The notes beneath the pieces were generated by a model. It was not told the DNA's origin. It searched no databases and was given only the letters and a program-made list of their open reading frames with translations. Shown piece after piece: positions 52,050 to 61,123 of a stretch of 63,556 bases of DNA. A program made the translations under genes and the position numbers. How positions within the stretch are numbered: the stretch's first letter is position 1; each line of letters begins with the position of its first letter. Source of the stretch: a virus. The DNA lies in the IMG/VR virus record IMGVR_UViG_3300010157_000064, positions 1 to 63,556 of that record. One strand, written 5' to 3'.

Positions 52050-54505
52050 CCACGAAGTTTATTTTTTAAATATTCGACTTTTTCAAAAATTGATTTGAAT
52101 GATAAAACGTTCCAATCTAGTTTTGGAGCCTCCTCATCAGGAGCTTCTTGTTGTCTTTGTCGATATGCTGCTAACCCACCTCCTATAATTGGAGCCTTAA
52201 GAGCAGGAGGTCTAGACACATCCGGTGGTTTTGGGACAGACAATTGAGGTGCAGGTACAGCACCGCCGATCCTAGGTGCAGAAGACATTTTTTCAACTTG
52301 AGCTGTTATAATTGTTTTTGGCACATTATCTTGTATCCAAGAAAGAATCTGGGCGTTTATTTGCTCATCAGTTTTGCCCGCATTTTTCAATTTCTCTTTA
52401 ATATCACCGTAGAATTTTCTTTCTCCTTTTTGTTTTTCTTCGCTATATGCATCTAAAGGATCGCCCATTTCAACGCTTTTTCTTATGTTTTTAAGTTCGG
52501 CAGCAGCAGCGGCCAGCATTTCATGTTTATCCCAGAGACTAGGAGCTACATGTCTGTATCTTATACCCGCTTCTGGTCTTTCTCCTGTGCTCGAAACATC
52601 AATATTTCCTCCTTCTGTGTCTGTTAGGCTTCCAGTTCGTGTGTTTGGTCTACGCCTTGTTCCTAGATCTTCTCCACCTAATCCATATCTTGATATGCGC
52701 TGAAGAATGCTAGAGGTTTTGGTTGCAGCAAACAATCTTCTTCCTTTGGCTGTTTCTAATTGGTCCGCACCCTTAGTCCTCTTTGCCATCATGTATATTA
52801 TTTGGTGTATGTCCTGCATTTGTCCTCTTGCAAGATCTCGCACAGCATCAGAGGCACCACCAGACATATTCCCTTCAATAGCATTTCTAATACCTTCTAA
52901 AAACTCTTTAACTCCATCAAATGTCACCATGTCATCTGTTGGAGTCTCAACTTCTCTGGCATACATGGCATTCTTTTTTCCTGTTTGAAAAACAAACTTA
53001 TTTGTCTGTAAATACTCCTCTTCTACTTCTTTGTCCCTTTCTAAAGACCCAGTTCTGGTCTGTGCCATTGTATTTTTATTAAGCGTGGGGCCGAATGTTT
53101 TTGTTCCCATAGTAGGACCAAATTCTAAAGAACTAAGCTTTGGCTCTCCTGTTTTAGAATCTACTATCTCATGTTTTGTCCAAATAGGTAATTCCGAAGG
53201 TCTTGTTTCGTCGTGCCACTTCTTTCTTAAAGATTTTGAAAGCCCTTCATGTTGTGAGTGGTCACTATTTATTTTTTTCAAATAAGTGGATGGTTTCACA
53301 AGAGGAGTCCACTTTTCTTCTCCATTTATAATCTTTTTTTCATGTGGCAAATAAATATTAGGCTTTATTATTTTATTGCCAATTTCGCCATCCTTATCTT
53401 TTTTTTCTATTATTCGAAACACTCTTTCTTCTTTAGAAAGGCCTTCTTCTTTTATTGTCCCATCATCGAGTAATACAGGGCCTGGAACCTTCGGAGCAAA
53501 TAATTCTCCTCTTTCTACTTTTTCGTTTACAATTTTTATTGCTGAGGCCTGTGCTTCTTCTTCAAATTTATCTCTTACGCTAGCAGGAACAGAATCGATT
53601 CTGATTTTTCTTTTTTTTACTCCTGTTACGGGGTTTCTTTCTTCAGGAGAGTCTTCTCCGGAATCTTTGGCTTTGGCTTTAAGATACTCGGTTATTTTCA
53701 TTTCTAATATATTTTCTTCTATGCTTTCTAGAGTCCAATCATATGTTGGATCATCTAAACCCACGGACATCCACATAATTCCATGATCTTTTTCTCCTAA
53801 AAGTTGATCTCTTACTTTATTGTGCGTGCCAAAATGACCATGAGAAGCATGTTGAAAATAATTTTTCAAATCTCTCTCCCATTGCTCATCCCCTACCCAA
53901 TTCGTTCCTCTAGAAATTTTCTTTGGTTTTGCTAACGGTTTGTTTTCCTCATCATGAGTTATTGTTTTTGGATAAGATAAATCATATCCATATTGACCTA
54001 TACCTGTGTTTTCAGATTCGGATTCTGGTAGGTGTGGTTCTCCACGAGTTCTTTCTAGTCTGTGATAAAGTCTATTAAGATAAGGCTTTGCTTTTACTTT
54101 GTAGTCCTTCTTACTTCGATAGCGTCTTAGACCTTTTTTTTCTACTCTTGCCATTGCTTTGAAATTAAATTCTTCTTCTTCATCTAAACCTAATTTTTTT
54201 AAGTTTTCTGTTCTTTTTTTAACTTCTTCAAAGGCATCATCATGGCCTGGCGATTTTGGATCTAATGCGTGTGGGAATTCTTTTTTGATCATATCCATTC
54301 TAATTTCATGAAGTTTTATCAACGCATCATGCAATTTGTGATATCTTAGAGACATAGCACTCTCCCAATAGTTGGAAGGAAATTGCTCTAGAAACTCTAA
54401 ATCATCTTTGTCGAAATTTAAAGGTATTCGGGAAGCCTCTCCTTCCATTTCGCCTTCTCCTCGTCTGGACATTTCTAAAAACATATTAAAAGACATTAGC
54501 GGCAT
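52046..54505 (-). CDS. Large unknown, possible internal virion protein
   Basis: The SD-supported ATG at 54505 gives 819 aa starting MPLMSFNMFLEMSRRGEGEM, containing the shared aromatic motif from residue 5. The body is highly charged with many Lys/Glu helices and little hydrophobic core (KARARVEKK-type patches). Lines such as HASHGHFGTHNKVRDQLLGE and GGASDAVRDLARGQMQDIHQ recur as short islands. The C-terminus is Pro/Ala/Gln-rich and ends in a helix (SIFEKVEYLKNKLRG). No known enzyme motif is visible. Confidence 0.5.
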   Translation of the reverse strand: MPLMSFNMFLEMSRRGEGEMEGEASRIPLNFDKDDLEFLEQFPSNYWESAMSLRYHKLHDALIKLHEIRMDMIKKEFPHALDPKSPGHDDAFEEVKKRTENLKKLGLDEEEEFNFKAMARVEKKGLRRYRSKKDYKVKAKPYLNRLYHRLERTRGEPHLPESESENTGIGQYGYDLSYPKTITHDEENKPLAKPKKISRGTNWVGDEQWERDLKNYFQHASHGHFGTHNKVRDQLLGEKDHGIMWMSVGLDDPTYDWTLESIEENILEMKITEYLKAKAKDSGEDSPEERNPVTGVKKRKIRIDSVPASVRDKFEEEAQASAIKIVNEKVERGELFAPKVPGPVLLDDGTIKEEGLSKEERVFRIIEKKDKDGEIGNKIIKPNIYLPHEKKIINGEEKWTPLVKPSTYLKKINSDHSQHEGLSKSLRKKWHDETRPSELPIWTKHEIVDSKTGEPKLSSLEFGPTMGTKTFGPTLNKNTMAQTRTGSLERDKEVEEEYLQTNKFVFQTGKKNAMYAREVETPTDDMVTFDGVKEFLEGIRNAIEGNMSGGASDAVRDLARGQMQDIHQIIYMMAKRTKGADQLETAKGRRLFAATKTSSILQRISRYGLGGEDLGTRRRPNTRTGSLTDTEGGNIDVSSTGERPEAGIRYRHVAPSLWDKHEMLAAAAAELKNIRKSVEMGDPLDAYSEEKQKGERKFYGDIKEKLKNAGKTDEQINAQILSWIQDNVPKTIITAQVEKMSSAPRIGGAVPAPQLSVPKPPDVSRPPALKAPIIGGGLAAYRQRQQEAPDEEAPKLDWNVLSFKSIFEKVEYLKNKLRG

Positions 54506-54534
54506 AGTATTTCCTCAACATTAGCGGGTTGAAA

Positions 54535-54540
54535 TATATA
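54535..54540 (-). promoter_or_regulatory. TATATA, candidate late promoter
   Basis: Lies 29 nt upstream of the SD-containing start at 54505. Confidence 0.35.
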
Positions 54541-54573
54541 TCATCAATATTATGTTTTCTCTTACGGATTGAA

Positions 54574-54579
54574 TATATA
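54574..54579 (+). promoter_or_regulatory. TATATA 5 nt from a start without SD
   Basis: Precedes the neck protein ATG at 54585 by 5 nt. A transcription start at T4-late spacing would fall at the start codon. Confidence 0.4.
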
Positions 54580-54584
54580 ATACT

Positions 54585-55457
54585 ATGAGCAACAACACAC
54601 TTTTTATTCCTCGGCCAACTAAAGAGGATTACAATCAACTTTGCGGCCAAAGCTGCAATAACAGTCTCGGACCTACAGATCCTCTGTCAAAAATAGGCCC
54701 TAGAAGACAAAGAATAAAAGTTAGAGAACAAATAAAAGATTATGTTCTCACTATGTTAGGGGCTCCTGTGTTGCCTCTTGAGCTAGATAATCAACAATTA
54801 GAAAATGCAATAGACTTTGCACTGCAGATATTCGAAGATTATGCACCAATGGAATATTTTCAATATTACACATTTTACACAACACCTGGCCAAAGCGTTT
54901 ATAATCTTCCTCCCGATGTGGGATTTGTTAGACATGTATCATACAAAGAAACAGCAAATTATGCATTTAGTGCATCTGATCTTGGTGGTGTTATTCCTTT
55001 AGAATACATGGGAGCAGGAGCTTATGGCTCAATAGCGGGTGGAATAAATCCCCAACAACCTGTGTGGGGAAAGATGGGCGATTGGGTCATGTACAAACAA
55101 TACGAAGACATGTATAATAGAATATCTGGTCAACAAGGCGGTTGGGAATGGCTCGCTGGATACAACACTATCAAATTGTATCCTATTCCGTATAGAAGTT
55201 ATCCTGTTGCTGTGAGATATCTACAAAGACGCCCAGATTTCAATCAAGTTACACAAGGCATGCAAGAAGGTGCGTTAGCGTTTGCTAAAATTATACTCGG
55301 CAGAATTAGAAGTAGAATTCAGAATCCACCGGGTCCAAATGGTGGAGTTCAATTAGACGGCCAGCAAATATTGCAGCAAGGCATCGAAGAGAAGAAACAG
55401 TGGCAAGAAGACCTTCTTTTTAGATACGGCGATATTTTGGGCCCAAGGATGATGTGA
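54585..55457 (+). CDS. 13: Neck protein, T4 gp13-like
   Basis: The 290-aa protein has REQIKDYVLTMLGAPVLPLE with LDNQQLENAIDFALQIFEDY, the signature of gp13-type head-completion proteins. A beta-rich part follows (YTTPGQSVYNLPPDVGFVRH), then a helical C-terminal third that includes GAYGSIAGGINPQQPVWG and WEWLAGYNTIKLYPIPYRSY. It forms the neck ring joining the filled head to the tail. The gp14 partner, expected next, is replaced by an endonuclease-like gene. Confidence 0.7.
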   Translation: MSNNTLFIPRPTKEDYNQLCGQSCNNSLGPTDPLSKIGPRRQRIKVREQIKDYVLTMLGAPVLPLELDNQQLENAIDFALQIFEDYAPMEYFQYYTFYTTPGQSVYNLPPDVGFVRHVSYKETANYAFSASDLGGVIPLEYMGAGAYGSIAGGINPQQPVWGKMGDWVMYKQYEDMYNRISGQQGGWEWLAGYNTIKLYPIPYRSYPVAVRYLQRRPDFNQVTQGMQEGALAFAKIILGRIRSRIQNPPGPNGGVQLDGQQILQQGIEEKKQWQEDLLFRYGDILGPRMM

Positions 55458-55516
55458 TGTAAGTATGTACACTAGCTAATGCACCTTGTCGAACAGATTC
55501 TTTCTTTGGACAATAT

Positions 55517-57232
55517 ATGATTCTCTATAAAAAAACTAAAGATGAATTAAATGTAGATTTTGATAATTGCAAAGTTTACGCCGAGATATTTTGCGAATGC
55601 GATTATTGTGGAGAAATCTTCAAAAGATCTAAAAGAAATATTCTTGTTGGAAGAAAAACAATACAAAAAGAATCTTGTAAGTCGAAGACATGCAATAAAG
55701 CAAAAAGAGAAGAATCTCAATTTAAGCTTTATGGGGTTAAAAATTTTGGGGGATCTAAAGAATCTTTAAAAAAATGCAAGGAAACATGTTTGAAAAAATA
55801 TGGAGTTGAAAACACATCGACTTTGCCTGAAGTAAAAGAAAAAATTAAAAATACAAACTTAAAAAGATATGGAAAATCTTCTTATTTAGCCACAAAAGAA
55901 TGCAAGGCTGCTACAAAAATAAAGGCCCAAGAATTATATGGGGTAGATAATTACGCTGAGGCCGGTGTTGTAAAACAAAAAATGAAAGAAAGTAATTTAA
56001 AAAACAATGGCGTGGATTACCCCATGCAAAGCGAAACTATAAGAAACAAATCTAAAAAAACTTGCTTAGAAAAATATGGATTTGAAAATGTTAATCAATG
56101 CAAAGAAATAAAAGATAAACAAAATGAAACTCTTATCAAAAGATATGGTTTTAAACATCCTTTGCAAATCAAGGAGTTCAAACAAAAACAACAAGACACA
56201 TTATTTAAAAACTATGGAGTCAATGTTCCTTTGCATTCTTTAAAATTAAGACAAAAATCTAAAGAAACATGTTTGAAAAAATATGGTGTTACAAGCCCTT
56301 TAAAAAACAAAGAAATATTTAGAAAAGTTCTTGAAACTAAAAAAGAAAGATACGGATCATATTATCCAAATTTTAAAAAATCAGAGAGCGAAATAAAAGA
56401 TTGGCTAAATGGTTTTGGTTTTAATTTTGAATCTGATGTCAATGTTTTGGATGGAAAAGAACTAGACATGCTTGATAAAAACTTATCATTAGCGATTGAG
56501 TATTGCGGTTTATTTTGGCACAACGAAAACTCTCCACAGTCAAGAGATAAAAACTACCACTTTAAAAAATATAAAGACTGTTTGGATGCTGGAATAAACC
56601 TGATCACTATTTTCGAAGATGAGTGGCTCCAAAGAAAGACGCAATGTAAAAACTTTATAAAATCAAAACTTAAAATTTTTGATAAAAAAGTATTTGCAAG
56701 AAAATGCAAGATACAACAAGTATCCAAAAAAGAAGCAAAAGAATTTTATGAAGAAAATCACATTCAAGGTCCATCCAAAGGATTGTTAGCGGCATATGGT
56801 TTGTTTAATCAAGAAGAATTGTTAGGCGTAATGTCTTTAGGTCGCCACCACAGAGATTCTTCAAAAATTACCTTGGATAGATTTTGCATTAAAGAAGGAT
56901 TATGTGTTGTTGGTGGAGCCAGCAAATTATTCAAAGCGTGTGTGGGTTGGGCAAAGCAAACAGGATACTCAAAAATAATTTCTTGGAGCGACAATAGATG
57001 GAGCGATGGGAATGTTTATAAGGTTTTGGGATTTAAACTCGAAGAAGAATTGATCCCTGATTATAGTTATGTTAATACAAAAAATCCCAATAAAATTCGT
57101 ATTAGCAAACAGTCCCAATCCAAAAAAAGAACAAGCTGCCCAGAGGGCAAAACAGAAAAAGAGTGGTGTCTAGAAAGAGGCTTTTCAAGAATCTGGGATT
57201 GTGGCAAAAAACGTTGGGTTTTTGAATTATAG
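55517..57232 (+). CDS. Putative homing endonuclease with CLKKYGV repeats
   Basis: The 571-aa protein has a zinc-finger-like CDYCGEIFKRS, then about nine copies of a unit like KETCLKKYGVENxxQ over residues 65-270 (DUF7487-type repeats, probably DNA-binding). Next comes a Vsr/PD-(D/E)XK-like nuclease core (LDMLDKNLSLAIEYCGLFWH). A GNAT-like region (VMSLGRHHRDSSKITLDRFC, WAKQTGYSKIISWSDNRWSD) follows. It sits right after the neck gene, a common place for homing genes in T4-like phages. Confidence 0.6.
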   Translation: MILYKKTKDELNVDFDNCKVYAEIFCECDYCGEIFKRSKRNILVGRKTIQKESCKSKTCNKAKREESQFKLYGVKNFGGSKESLKKCKETCLKKYGVENTSTLPEVKEKIKNTNLKRYGKSSYLATKECKAATKIKAQELYGVDNYAEAGVVKQKMKESNLKNNGVDYPMQSETIRNKSKKTCLEKYGFENVNQCKEIKDKQNETLIKRYGFKHPLQIKEFKQKQQDTLFKNYGVNVPLHSLKLRQKSKETCLKKYGVTSPLKNKEIFRKVLETKKERYGSYYPNFKKSESEIKDWLNGFGFNFESDVNVLDGKELDMLDKNLSLAIEYCGLFWHNENSPQSRDKNYHFKKYKDCLDAGINLITIFEDEWLQRKTQCKNFIKSKLKIFDKKVFARKCKIQQVSKKEAKEFYEENHIQGPSKGLLAAYGLFNQEELLGVMSLGRHHRDSSKITLDRFCIKEGLCVVGGASKLFKACVGWAKQTGYSKIISWSDNRWSDGNVYKVLGFKLEEELIPDYSYVNTKNPNKIRISKQSQSKKRTSCPEGKTEKEWCLERGFSRIWDCGKKRWVFEL

Positions 57233-57241
57233 TCTGTTACA

Positions 57242-57247
57242 TATATA
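57242..57247 (+). promoter_or_regulatory. TATATA 4 nt from a start without SD
   Basis: Lies within ATATATAT, just upstream of the ATG at 57252. Confidence 0.3.
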
Positions 57248-57251
57248 TCTC

Positions 57252-57791
57252 ATGAACTTTTACGAACTAGCTTTGTTAATTGAAAATGAAGAATCGAATA
57301 TTATACTGCGTAGTGTATTGAATTACCCTAATGTCTACATAGAAAAAGATCCGAAGTTTCATGGCGAAGAGGCTACTTGGGATTATCTTAATTCACGGTT
57401 AGAAGTTAAAATAATAATATACAAGGACTATTTAGAAAACTCGCATAAAAATCTAACTACGCAAGAATTTCATAAGAATTTTTTTCATCCTGACTTTGGC
57501 GTTATTCCCCATGAGTTGTTGGAGGGAGAACTGACTGGATTAATTATGCAGGAGAGATTTGAAGAGATACCATTTAAGTTCAAGGCCTCTTTTAATCATT
57601 ATTGGAATGATTTTAACAGATTGTTTAAAAAATACGAGTTCGATAAAAATGCTATAAATAATAATGAGCGTGCTTATAATGAGTTTGGTGGCTATGTTCA
57701 CGAAGTTATAGTGAATTCCACACCTGGTTATGATGCTTGGGGCAACTATGTTTATGATAAAATATTCAAGAAGGCTGTTTTTGAATTGTGA
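57252..57791 (+). CDS. Hypothetical protein with capsid-targeting-like N-terminus
   Basis: The ATG at 57252 gives 179 aa beginning MNFYELALLIENEE, with LIE at 9-11. The body has GVIPHELLEGELTGLIMQER and several aromatic-rich helices. HELLEGE superficially resembles a metalloprotease helix but lacks the HExxH spacing. It heads three consecutive plus-strand genes that all show the shared N-terminal motif. Function unknown. Confidence 0.5.
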   Translation: MNFYELALLIENEESNIILRSVLNYPNVYIEKDPKFHGEEATWDYLNSRLEVKIIIYKDYLENSHKNLTTQEFHKNFFHPDFGVIPHELLEGELTGLIMQERFEEIPFKFKASFNHYWNDFNRLFKKYEFDKNAINNNERAYNEFGGYVHEVIVNSTPGYDAWGNYVYDKIFKKAVFEL

Positions 57792-57812
57792 ACAAAAATA
57801 CTAAATAAGTTT

Positions 57813-58397
57813 ATGAGAAGCTTTCAAAACTGGCGACAGGGTAACAATTTAACAGAAATTAATATCAGCAAAGAAGACTTTGTTAATATATGCAAAGGGT
57901 ACTTCGATTGTAACTTAAAAAATTCTTTACCAACATATTCAGAACATGTAATTAAGCCCATAATAGAAGCTGTAGAGACTTCGAGATATTCTGTAGAAGT
58001 TAATTATCGCACAACGGCTGATGAGTCTCTTGAGGGTTTTGCAAAGATTTGTTTAGGATACGTAAGTGCAGCTCTTAAGAAGTATGGATATCATACAAAG
58101 CACGTGTTTACAGAGAAGCCTTTGAGAATATTAGTTTCATCTAGAAACTGGGACGATGGCGAGTGGGCAGGCCTAGTAACTTGGAATCCTGATCATTCTT
58201 GTTTTGTTGTTAGCAAAGGGTTTTACAATAAAAATCGTAAAACCATATCCATACAAAAATCTACAAAATGCACAGGCAAGTCTGCTTCAGATATTACCCG
58301 TGAACTTCACAACATGATGTACTCTCTAAGGAACGAGCCTAATAATCACACAGAAAAACTTAAACCGGTTCCTTTAAAACGTGGTCCCAAAAAATGA
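57813..58397 (+). CDS. Hypothetical protein with capsid-targeting-like N-terminus
   Basis: The 194-aa protein begins MRSFQNWRQGNNLTEIN, with LTE at 13-15. The body is alpha/beta (SVEVNYRTTADESLEGFAKI; LRILVSSRNWDDGEWAGLVT) and ends in a basic tail. Its stop overlaps the Nudix gene start as ATGA. I cannot assign a family. Packaging into the head is inferred from the N-terminus only. Confidence 0.5.
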   Translation: MRSFQNWRQGNNLTEINISKEDFVNICKGYFDCNLKNSLPTYSEHVIKPIIEAVETSRYSVEVNYRTTADESLEGFAKICLGYVSAALKKYGYHTKHVFTEKPLRILVSSRNWDDGEWAGLVTWNPDHSCFVVSKGFYNKNRKTISIQKSTKCTGKSASDITRELHNMMYSLRNEPNNHTEKLKPVPLKRGPKK

Positions 58398-58789
58398 AAT
58401 TCTCAGAATGGATGACACAAAAAGCACACGAAAAAGGTGCAGGAATTTTGTTTACAGACGGCAAAAAGGTACTTCTTTTAAAAAGACTAAGTAGCCATAG
58501 AGGAACATGGGTTCCGCCGGGAGGTGGGCCGGAAGAAAATGAAATTCCAATAGAAACGGCTAGAAGAGAATCCAAAGAAGAATGCGGATTCAACAAAGGA
58601 AAAGCACTTGTAAAGTTTAAATCAAGAAATGGATTTTATACATTTGTAGTTCGTTTAAACAAAACTTTTAAACCTAAAATATCAAGCGAACACTCAGAAG
58701 CAAAATGGGTTGATATAAAAGACGTAGAAAAATACAAACTACATCCGGATTTCAAAAAAGATTGGCGCGAATTACTAAACTTAATATGA
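58394..58789 (+). CDS. Nudix hydrolase
   Basis: The 131-aa enzyme has an intact Nudix box at residues 44-66 (GGPEENEIPIETARRESKEE, then CGF), matching Gx5Ex7REUxEExGU. Nudix enzymes hydrolyse nucleoside diphosphates linked to another group (NDP-sugars, NADH, dNTPs, RNA caps). The first residues MKFSEWMTQKAHEKG fit the aromatic N-terminal motif. It is coupled to the gene upstream and is followed by sugar-nucleotide-related genes, which may hint at an NDP-sugar substrate. Confidence 0.85.
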   Translation: MKFSEWMTQKAHEKGAGILFTDGKKVLLLKRLSSHRGTWVPPGGGPEENEIPIETARRESKEECGFNKGKALVKFKSRNGFYTFVVRLNKTFKPKISSEHSEAKWVDIKDVEKYKLHPDFKKDWRELLNLI

Positions 58790-58792
58790 TGA

Positions 58793-58798
58793 TATATA
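58793..58798 (+). promoter_or_regulatory. TATATA, candidate late promoter
   Basis: Lies 11 nt upstream of the ATG at 58810, with AAGGAAA between. Confidence 0.3.
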
Positions 58799-58809
58799 GA
58801 AAGGAAATA

Positions 58810-59385
58810 ATGCAACACAGCTCTTTAGAAAAAGCACTCAAAGATATACAAACAACCAATTTGGATTCAATGCCTATTGTCAACAACATTCATGGCGTTG
58901 AAGTACGAAGACCAACAGTCCACAACGATCACCGTGGTCGGCTATTTGAAGTATTTCCCGGCACTAACACCACAGATATTTTTTGGGAAAAACCTGTAGT
59001 CTATTGCTACATGTTTAGTATTCGGGCAAACCAAATTAAAGGATGGGGTTTACACGAGCATAAAGATGACCGCTATACTTTAATCAAAGGAGAAGTGCTT
59101 AATGTGCTTTTTGATGCTCGTTTTGATTCGCCCACCTACCTAAAGACACAAAATGTATACCTCAGTGAACAGGGAAACCGTTCGTTAAAAATACCAACAG
59201 GAGTTTGGCATTGTAATATAAATATTTCTGATACCGAAACCCTGTTGGTGAATCATCCTACCAAAGTTTACAAACACGAGGCCCCAGATAGGTTGCTTTT
59301 GCCTTGGAATTCACCCGAAATACCAATTGATCTAAGAAAATATTTTCCTATCCAACAAATGCAACACGAAGAATGTTCGTGCTAA
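58810..59385 (+). CDS. RmlC-like cupin (dTDP-sugar epimerase type)
   Basis: The SD-supported ATG at 58810 gives 191 aa with HNDHRGRLFEVFPG, KGWGLHEHKDDRYTLIKGEV (conserved His and core strand) and KIPTGVWHCNINISDTETLL. These align with the cupin core of dTDP-4-dehydrorhamnose 3,5-epimerases (RmlC). The enzyme would alter a nucleotide sugar for glycan synthesis. The next gene is a GT2 glycosyltransferase, so the pair may build a phage- or host-surface sugar. Confidence 0.65.
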   Translation: MQHSSLEKALKDIQTTNLDSMPIVNNIHGVEVRRPTVHNDHRGRLFEVFPGTNTTDIFWEKPVVYCYMFSIRANQIKGWGLHEHKDDRYTLIKGEVLNVLFDARFDSPTYLKTQNVYLSEQGNRSLKIPTGVWHCNINISDTETLLVNHPTKVYKHEAPDRLLLPWNSPEIPIDLRKYFPIQQMQHEECSC

Positions 59386-59401
59386 ATTAAAGAGAATAAG
59401 C

Positions 59402-60088
59402 ATGGTAATTGCATCTATCCTAATTCCGACTCATAACCACGGTGAACTCATCAATTTCGCTGTACGTTCAGTTCTAGAACAAACTGTACAAGACTTTGAA
59501 TTGTTTATTATTGGAGACGGTCCAACAAAAGAAACACGTATCGCTGCTCAGGCTCTTGTGGACGAGAGGATTAAATACGAAGAATTCCCCAAAGCAGGGC
59601 GAACCGGCGAACCACACCGTCATCAGATAATCACTCAAAAAACAACTGGCAAATACATTTTTTATTTAAGCGACGATGATATTTGGACTAAACGACACCT
59701 TGAAACAATGTTGCAAGCTCTCCAGACTGGAAACTTTTGTCACTCAAAATACATTGAAGTCATGGGAAAAGCTCACCATGAACACTTGTTGCCAAAAGAC
59801 AAGAAGCTATTAATGAAACAAAACTTCATTCCGCTTTCTTGTGGAGCACATAGTAGAGATCTATACTCTAAACTTCAAGAAGGATGGACGGAGACACCAG
59901 AAAAATATTGTACCGATCATTATATGTGGAAAAAACTAGTTTCCCACCCCGATTGCCTTTCGACAAATTCAAAGCATACAACTGTTATAAATTTTCCTAG
60001 TAAAACTAGACCGAAGGAGAGCATTGATTCACGCAAGCAAGAGATGGAAAAGTGGTTGTCAGAAAACACCCAAAAAATGACTACGTGA
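59402..60088 (+). CDS. Family 2 glycosyltransferase
   Basis: The 228-aa protein has the GT2 start MVIASILIPTHNHGELINFA with VRSVLEQTVQDFELFIIGDG, and the DxD motif YLSDDDIWTKRHL near residue 96. It would transfer a sugar from an NDP donor with inversion. It follows the RmlC-like gene by 16 nt. A basic C-terminal tail replaces the usual membrane helix, so it is likely soluble. The acceptor is unknown. Confidence 0.8.
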   Translation: MVIASILIPTHNHGELINFAVRSVLEQTVQDFELFIIGDGPTKETRIAAQALVDERIKYEEFPKAGRTGEPHRHQIITQKTTGKYIFYLSDDDIWTKRHLETMLQALQTGNFCHSKYIEVMGKAHHEHLLPKDKKLLMKQNFIPLSCGAHSRDLYSKLQEGWTETPEKYCTDHYMWKKLVSHPDCLSTNSKHTTVINFPSKTRPKESIDSRKQEMEKWLSENTQKMTT

Positions 60089-60111
60089 AATGCTAGCTAT
60101 TTTTATCTTTA

Positions 60112-60240
60112 CTATTGTCGGCGGGCAATCCATGCACCTATCGATAATCCTATCAAGCCGAAAAAGTCGGAGGCACTAAACGACATACCGATCAAAACCA
60201 AAACGATTCCTAAAACAACACCAGAAATAAATCTTATCAT
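60112..60240 (-). CDS. Tiny membrane protein
   Basis: The ATG at 60240 overlaps the stop of the gene upstream as ATGA. The 42-aa product (MIRFISGVVLGIVLVLIGMS...) has two short hydrophobic segments separated by SASDF and ends in WIARRQ. It could be a small membrane accessory or holin-like protein. Function is not assignable. Confidence 0.45.
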   Translation of the reverse strand: MIRFISGVVLGIVLVLIGMSFSASDFFGLIGLSIGAWIARRQ

Positions 60241-61070
60241 TTGTATTCGGTCCAGTCTCCTAATCTTTCTGCTCCGCCTGCCCATCTGGTGCCTGGTGCT
60301 GGGGTTTGTGGTCTCCAATTTGGATTTAATCCTGCTCTTTGTGCTGATCGTCTTTTTAGTTGATCAGTAGAATTATCTATCTGCTGTTGTGATGCCTGTT
60401 GACCCTGTTGTGGGGCTTGTTGTGGGGCTTGTTGTGGGGCTTGTTGTGGGGCTTGTTGTGGGGCTTGTTGCTGAGGAGGTGCCTGCTGGCCCTGTTGTTG
60501 CTGTTGACCCTGTTGTGTTTGGTTTTTAGATCCCATATAGGTAGATGCTCCTGTGGCCGTGGCTGGTTCAACATTTGTGTTAAACATAGAAACCTTTTCT
60601 TGTTGTTTCTTGAGCTGAGACATTATATTTTGTAGTTCGCCTACTAAATTTTTAGCTTCTGGATCTCTTGTTGCAGCAGCTTGAACTCCTTGGTTTGATT
60701 GAAGTTCATTGGAAAGAGCCTCTAAAGCTGAAAGGGCACTTCTGTATCTTGCTTCAGGGCCAAATAATTCAGCCCTAACTACTTTTCCTGCTGTTCCTAG
60801 TGTTTGCATACCTGAATTTGCTGTTTGTCCAAGCCAACCGCCTATTGCACCGCCTGCTTTTCTTGCTGCATGTCCTAGATTATCCCAAAATCCTTCTTGA
60901 AGAACTTGTTGGCGTCTATCTTCTAGACGAATCACCATATCAGAATCATTTTTATAGTTTTCTATTAAATAAGCCCAAGGCTCAACGTTCATCTCTACCA
61001 TTAAACGGGCAATTTCTTCAACTAGAAAATCTGATTTTTTCTTTCCAACAAATCCTGTGAATGTCTGCAT
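60237..61070 (-). CDS. Gln/Pro-repeat protein, possible internal virion protein
   Basis: The 277-aa protein begins MQTFTGFVGKKKSDFLVEE, a variant of the shared motif. A helical part follows (VVRAELFGPEARYRSALSAL), then a Gln/Pro-rich stretch made of PQQA units, and a charged tail. SD GGAG precedes the ATG. The low-complexity linker resembles those of T4-type internal or scaffold proteins. No enzyme motif is visible. Confidence 0.5.
   Translation of the reverse strand: MQTFTGFVGKKKSDFLVEEIARLMVEMNVEPWAYLIENYKNDSDMVIRLEDRRQQVLQEGFWDNLGHAARKAGGAIGGWLGQTANSGMQTLGTAGKVVRAELFGPEARYRSALSALEALSNELQSNQGVQAAATRDPEAKNLVGELQNIMSQLKKQQEKVSMFNTNVEPATATGASTYMGSKNQTQQGQQQQQGQQAPPQQQAPQQAPQQAPQQAPQQAPQQGQQASQQQIDNSTDQLKRRSAQRAGLNPNWRPQTPAPGTRWAGGAERLGDWTEYK
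60412..60472 (-). repeat. 12-bp tandem repeat encoding APQQ
   Basis: About five copies of GCTTGTTGTGGG (plus-strand reading) lie in the Gln/Pro-rich gene. Additional degenerate Gln/Gly codon repeats flank them to about 60515. Confidence 0.8.
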
Positions 61071-61099
61071 TTTTTCTCCAAAAATAAGTAAGATGAAAT

Positions 61100-61105
61100 T
61101 ATATA
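61100..61105 (-). promoter_or_regulatory. TATATA, candidate late promoter
   Basis: Lies 29 nt upstream of the SD-containing start at 61070. Confidence 0.35.
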
Positions 61106-61123
61106 TGGCAATATTTTTATTTT

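Noticed and set aside
55700-56340. Regular repeats that might be a CRISPR array
   Set aside because: The units are degenerate, in frame and encode CLKKYGV-type peptides. There is no constant repeat with unique spacers.
57480-57560. HELLEGE in the 57252 gene as a metalloprotease site
   Set aside because: The HExxH spacing is missing and no third ligand pattern follows.
60399-60635. Plus-strand Trp-Gly-Leu-rich membrane-like frame
   Set aside because: It is the antisense of the PQQA repeat linker. No start signal and low-complexity origin.
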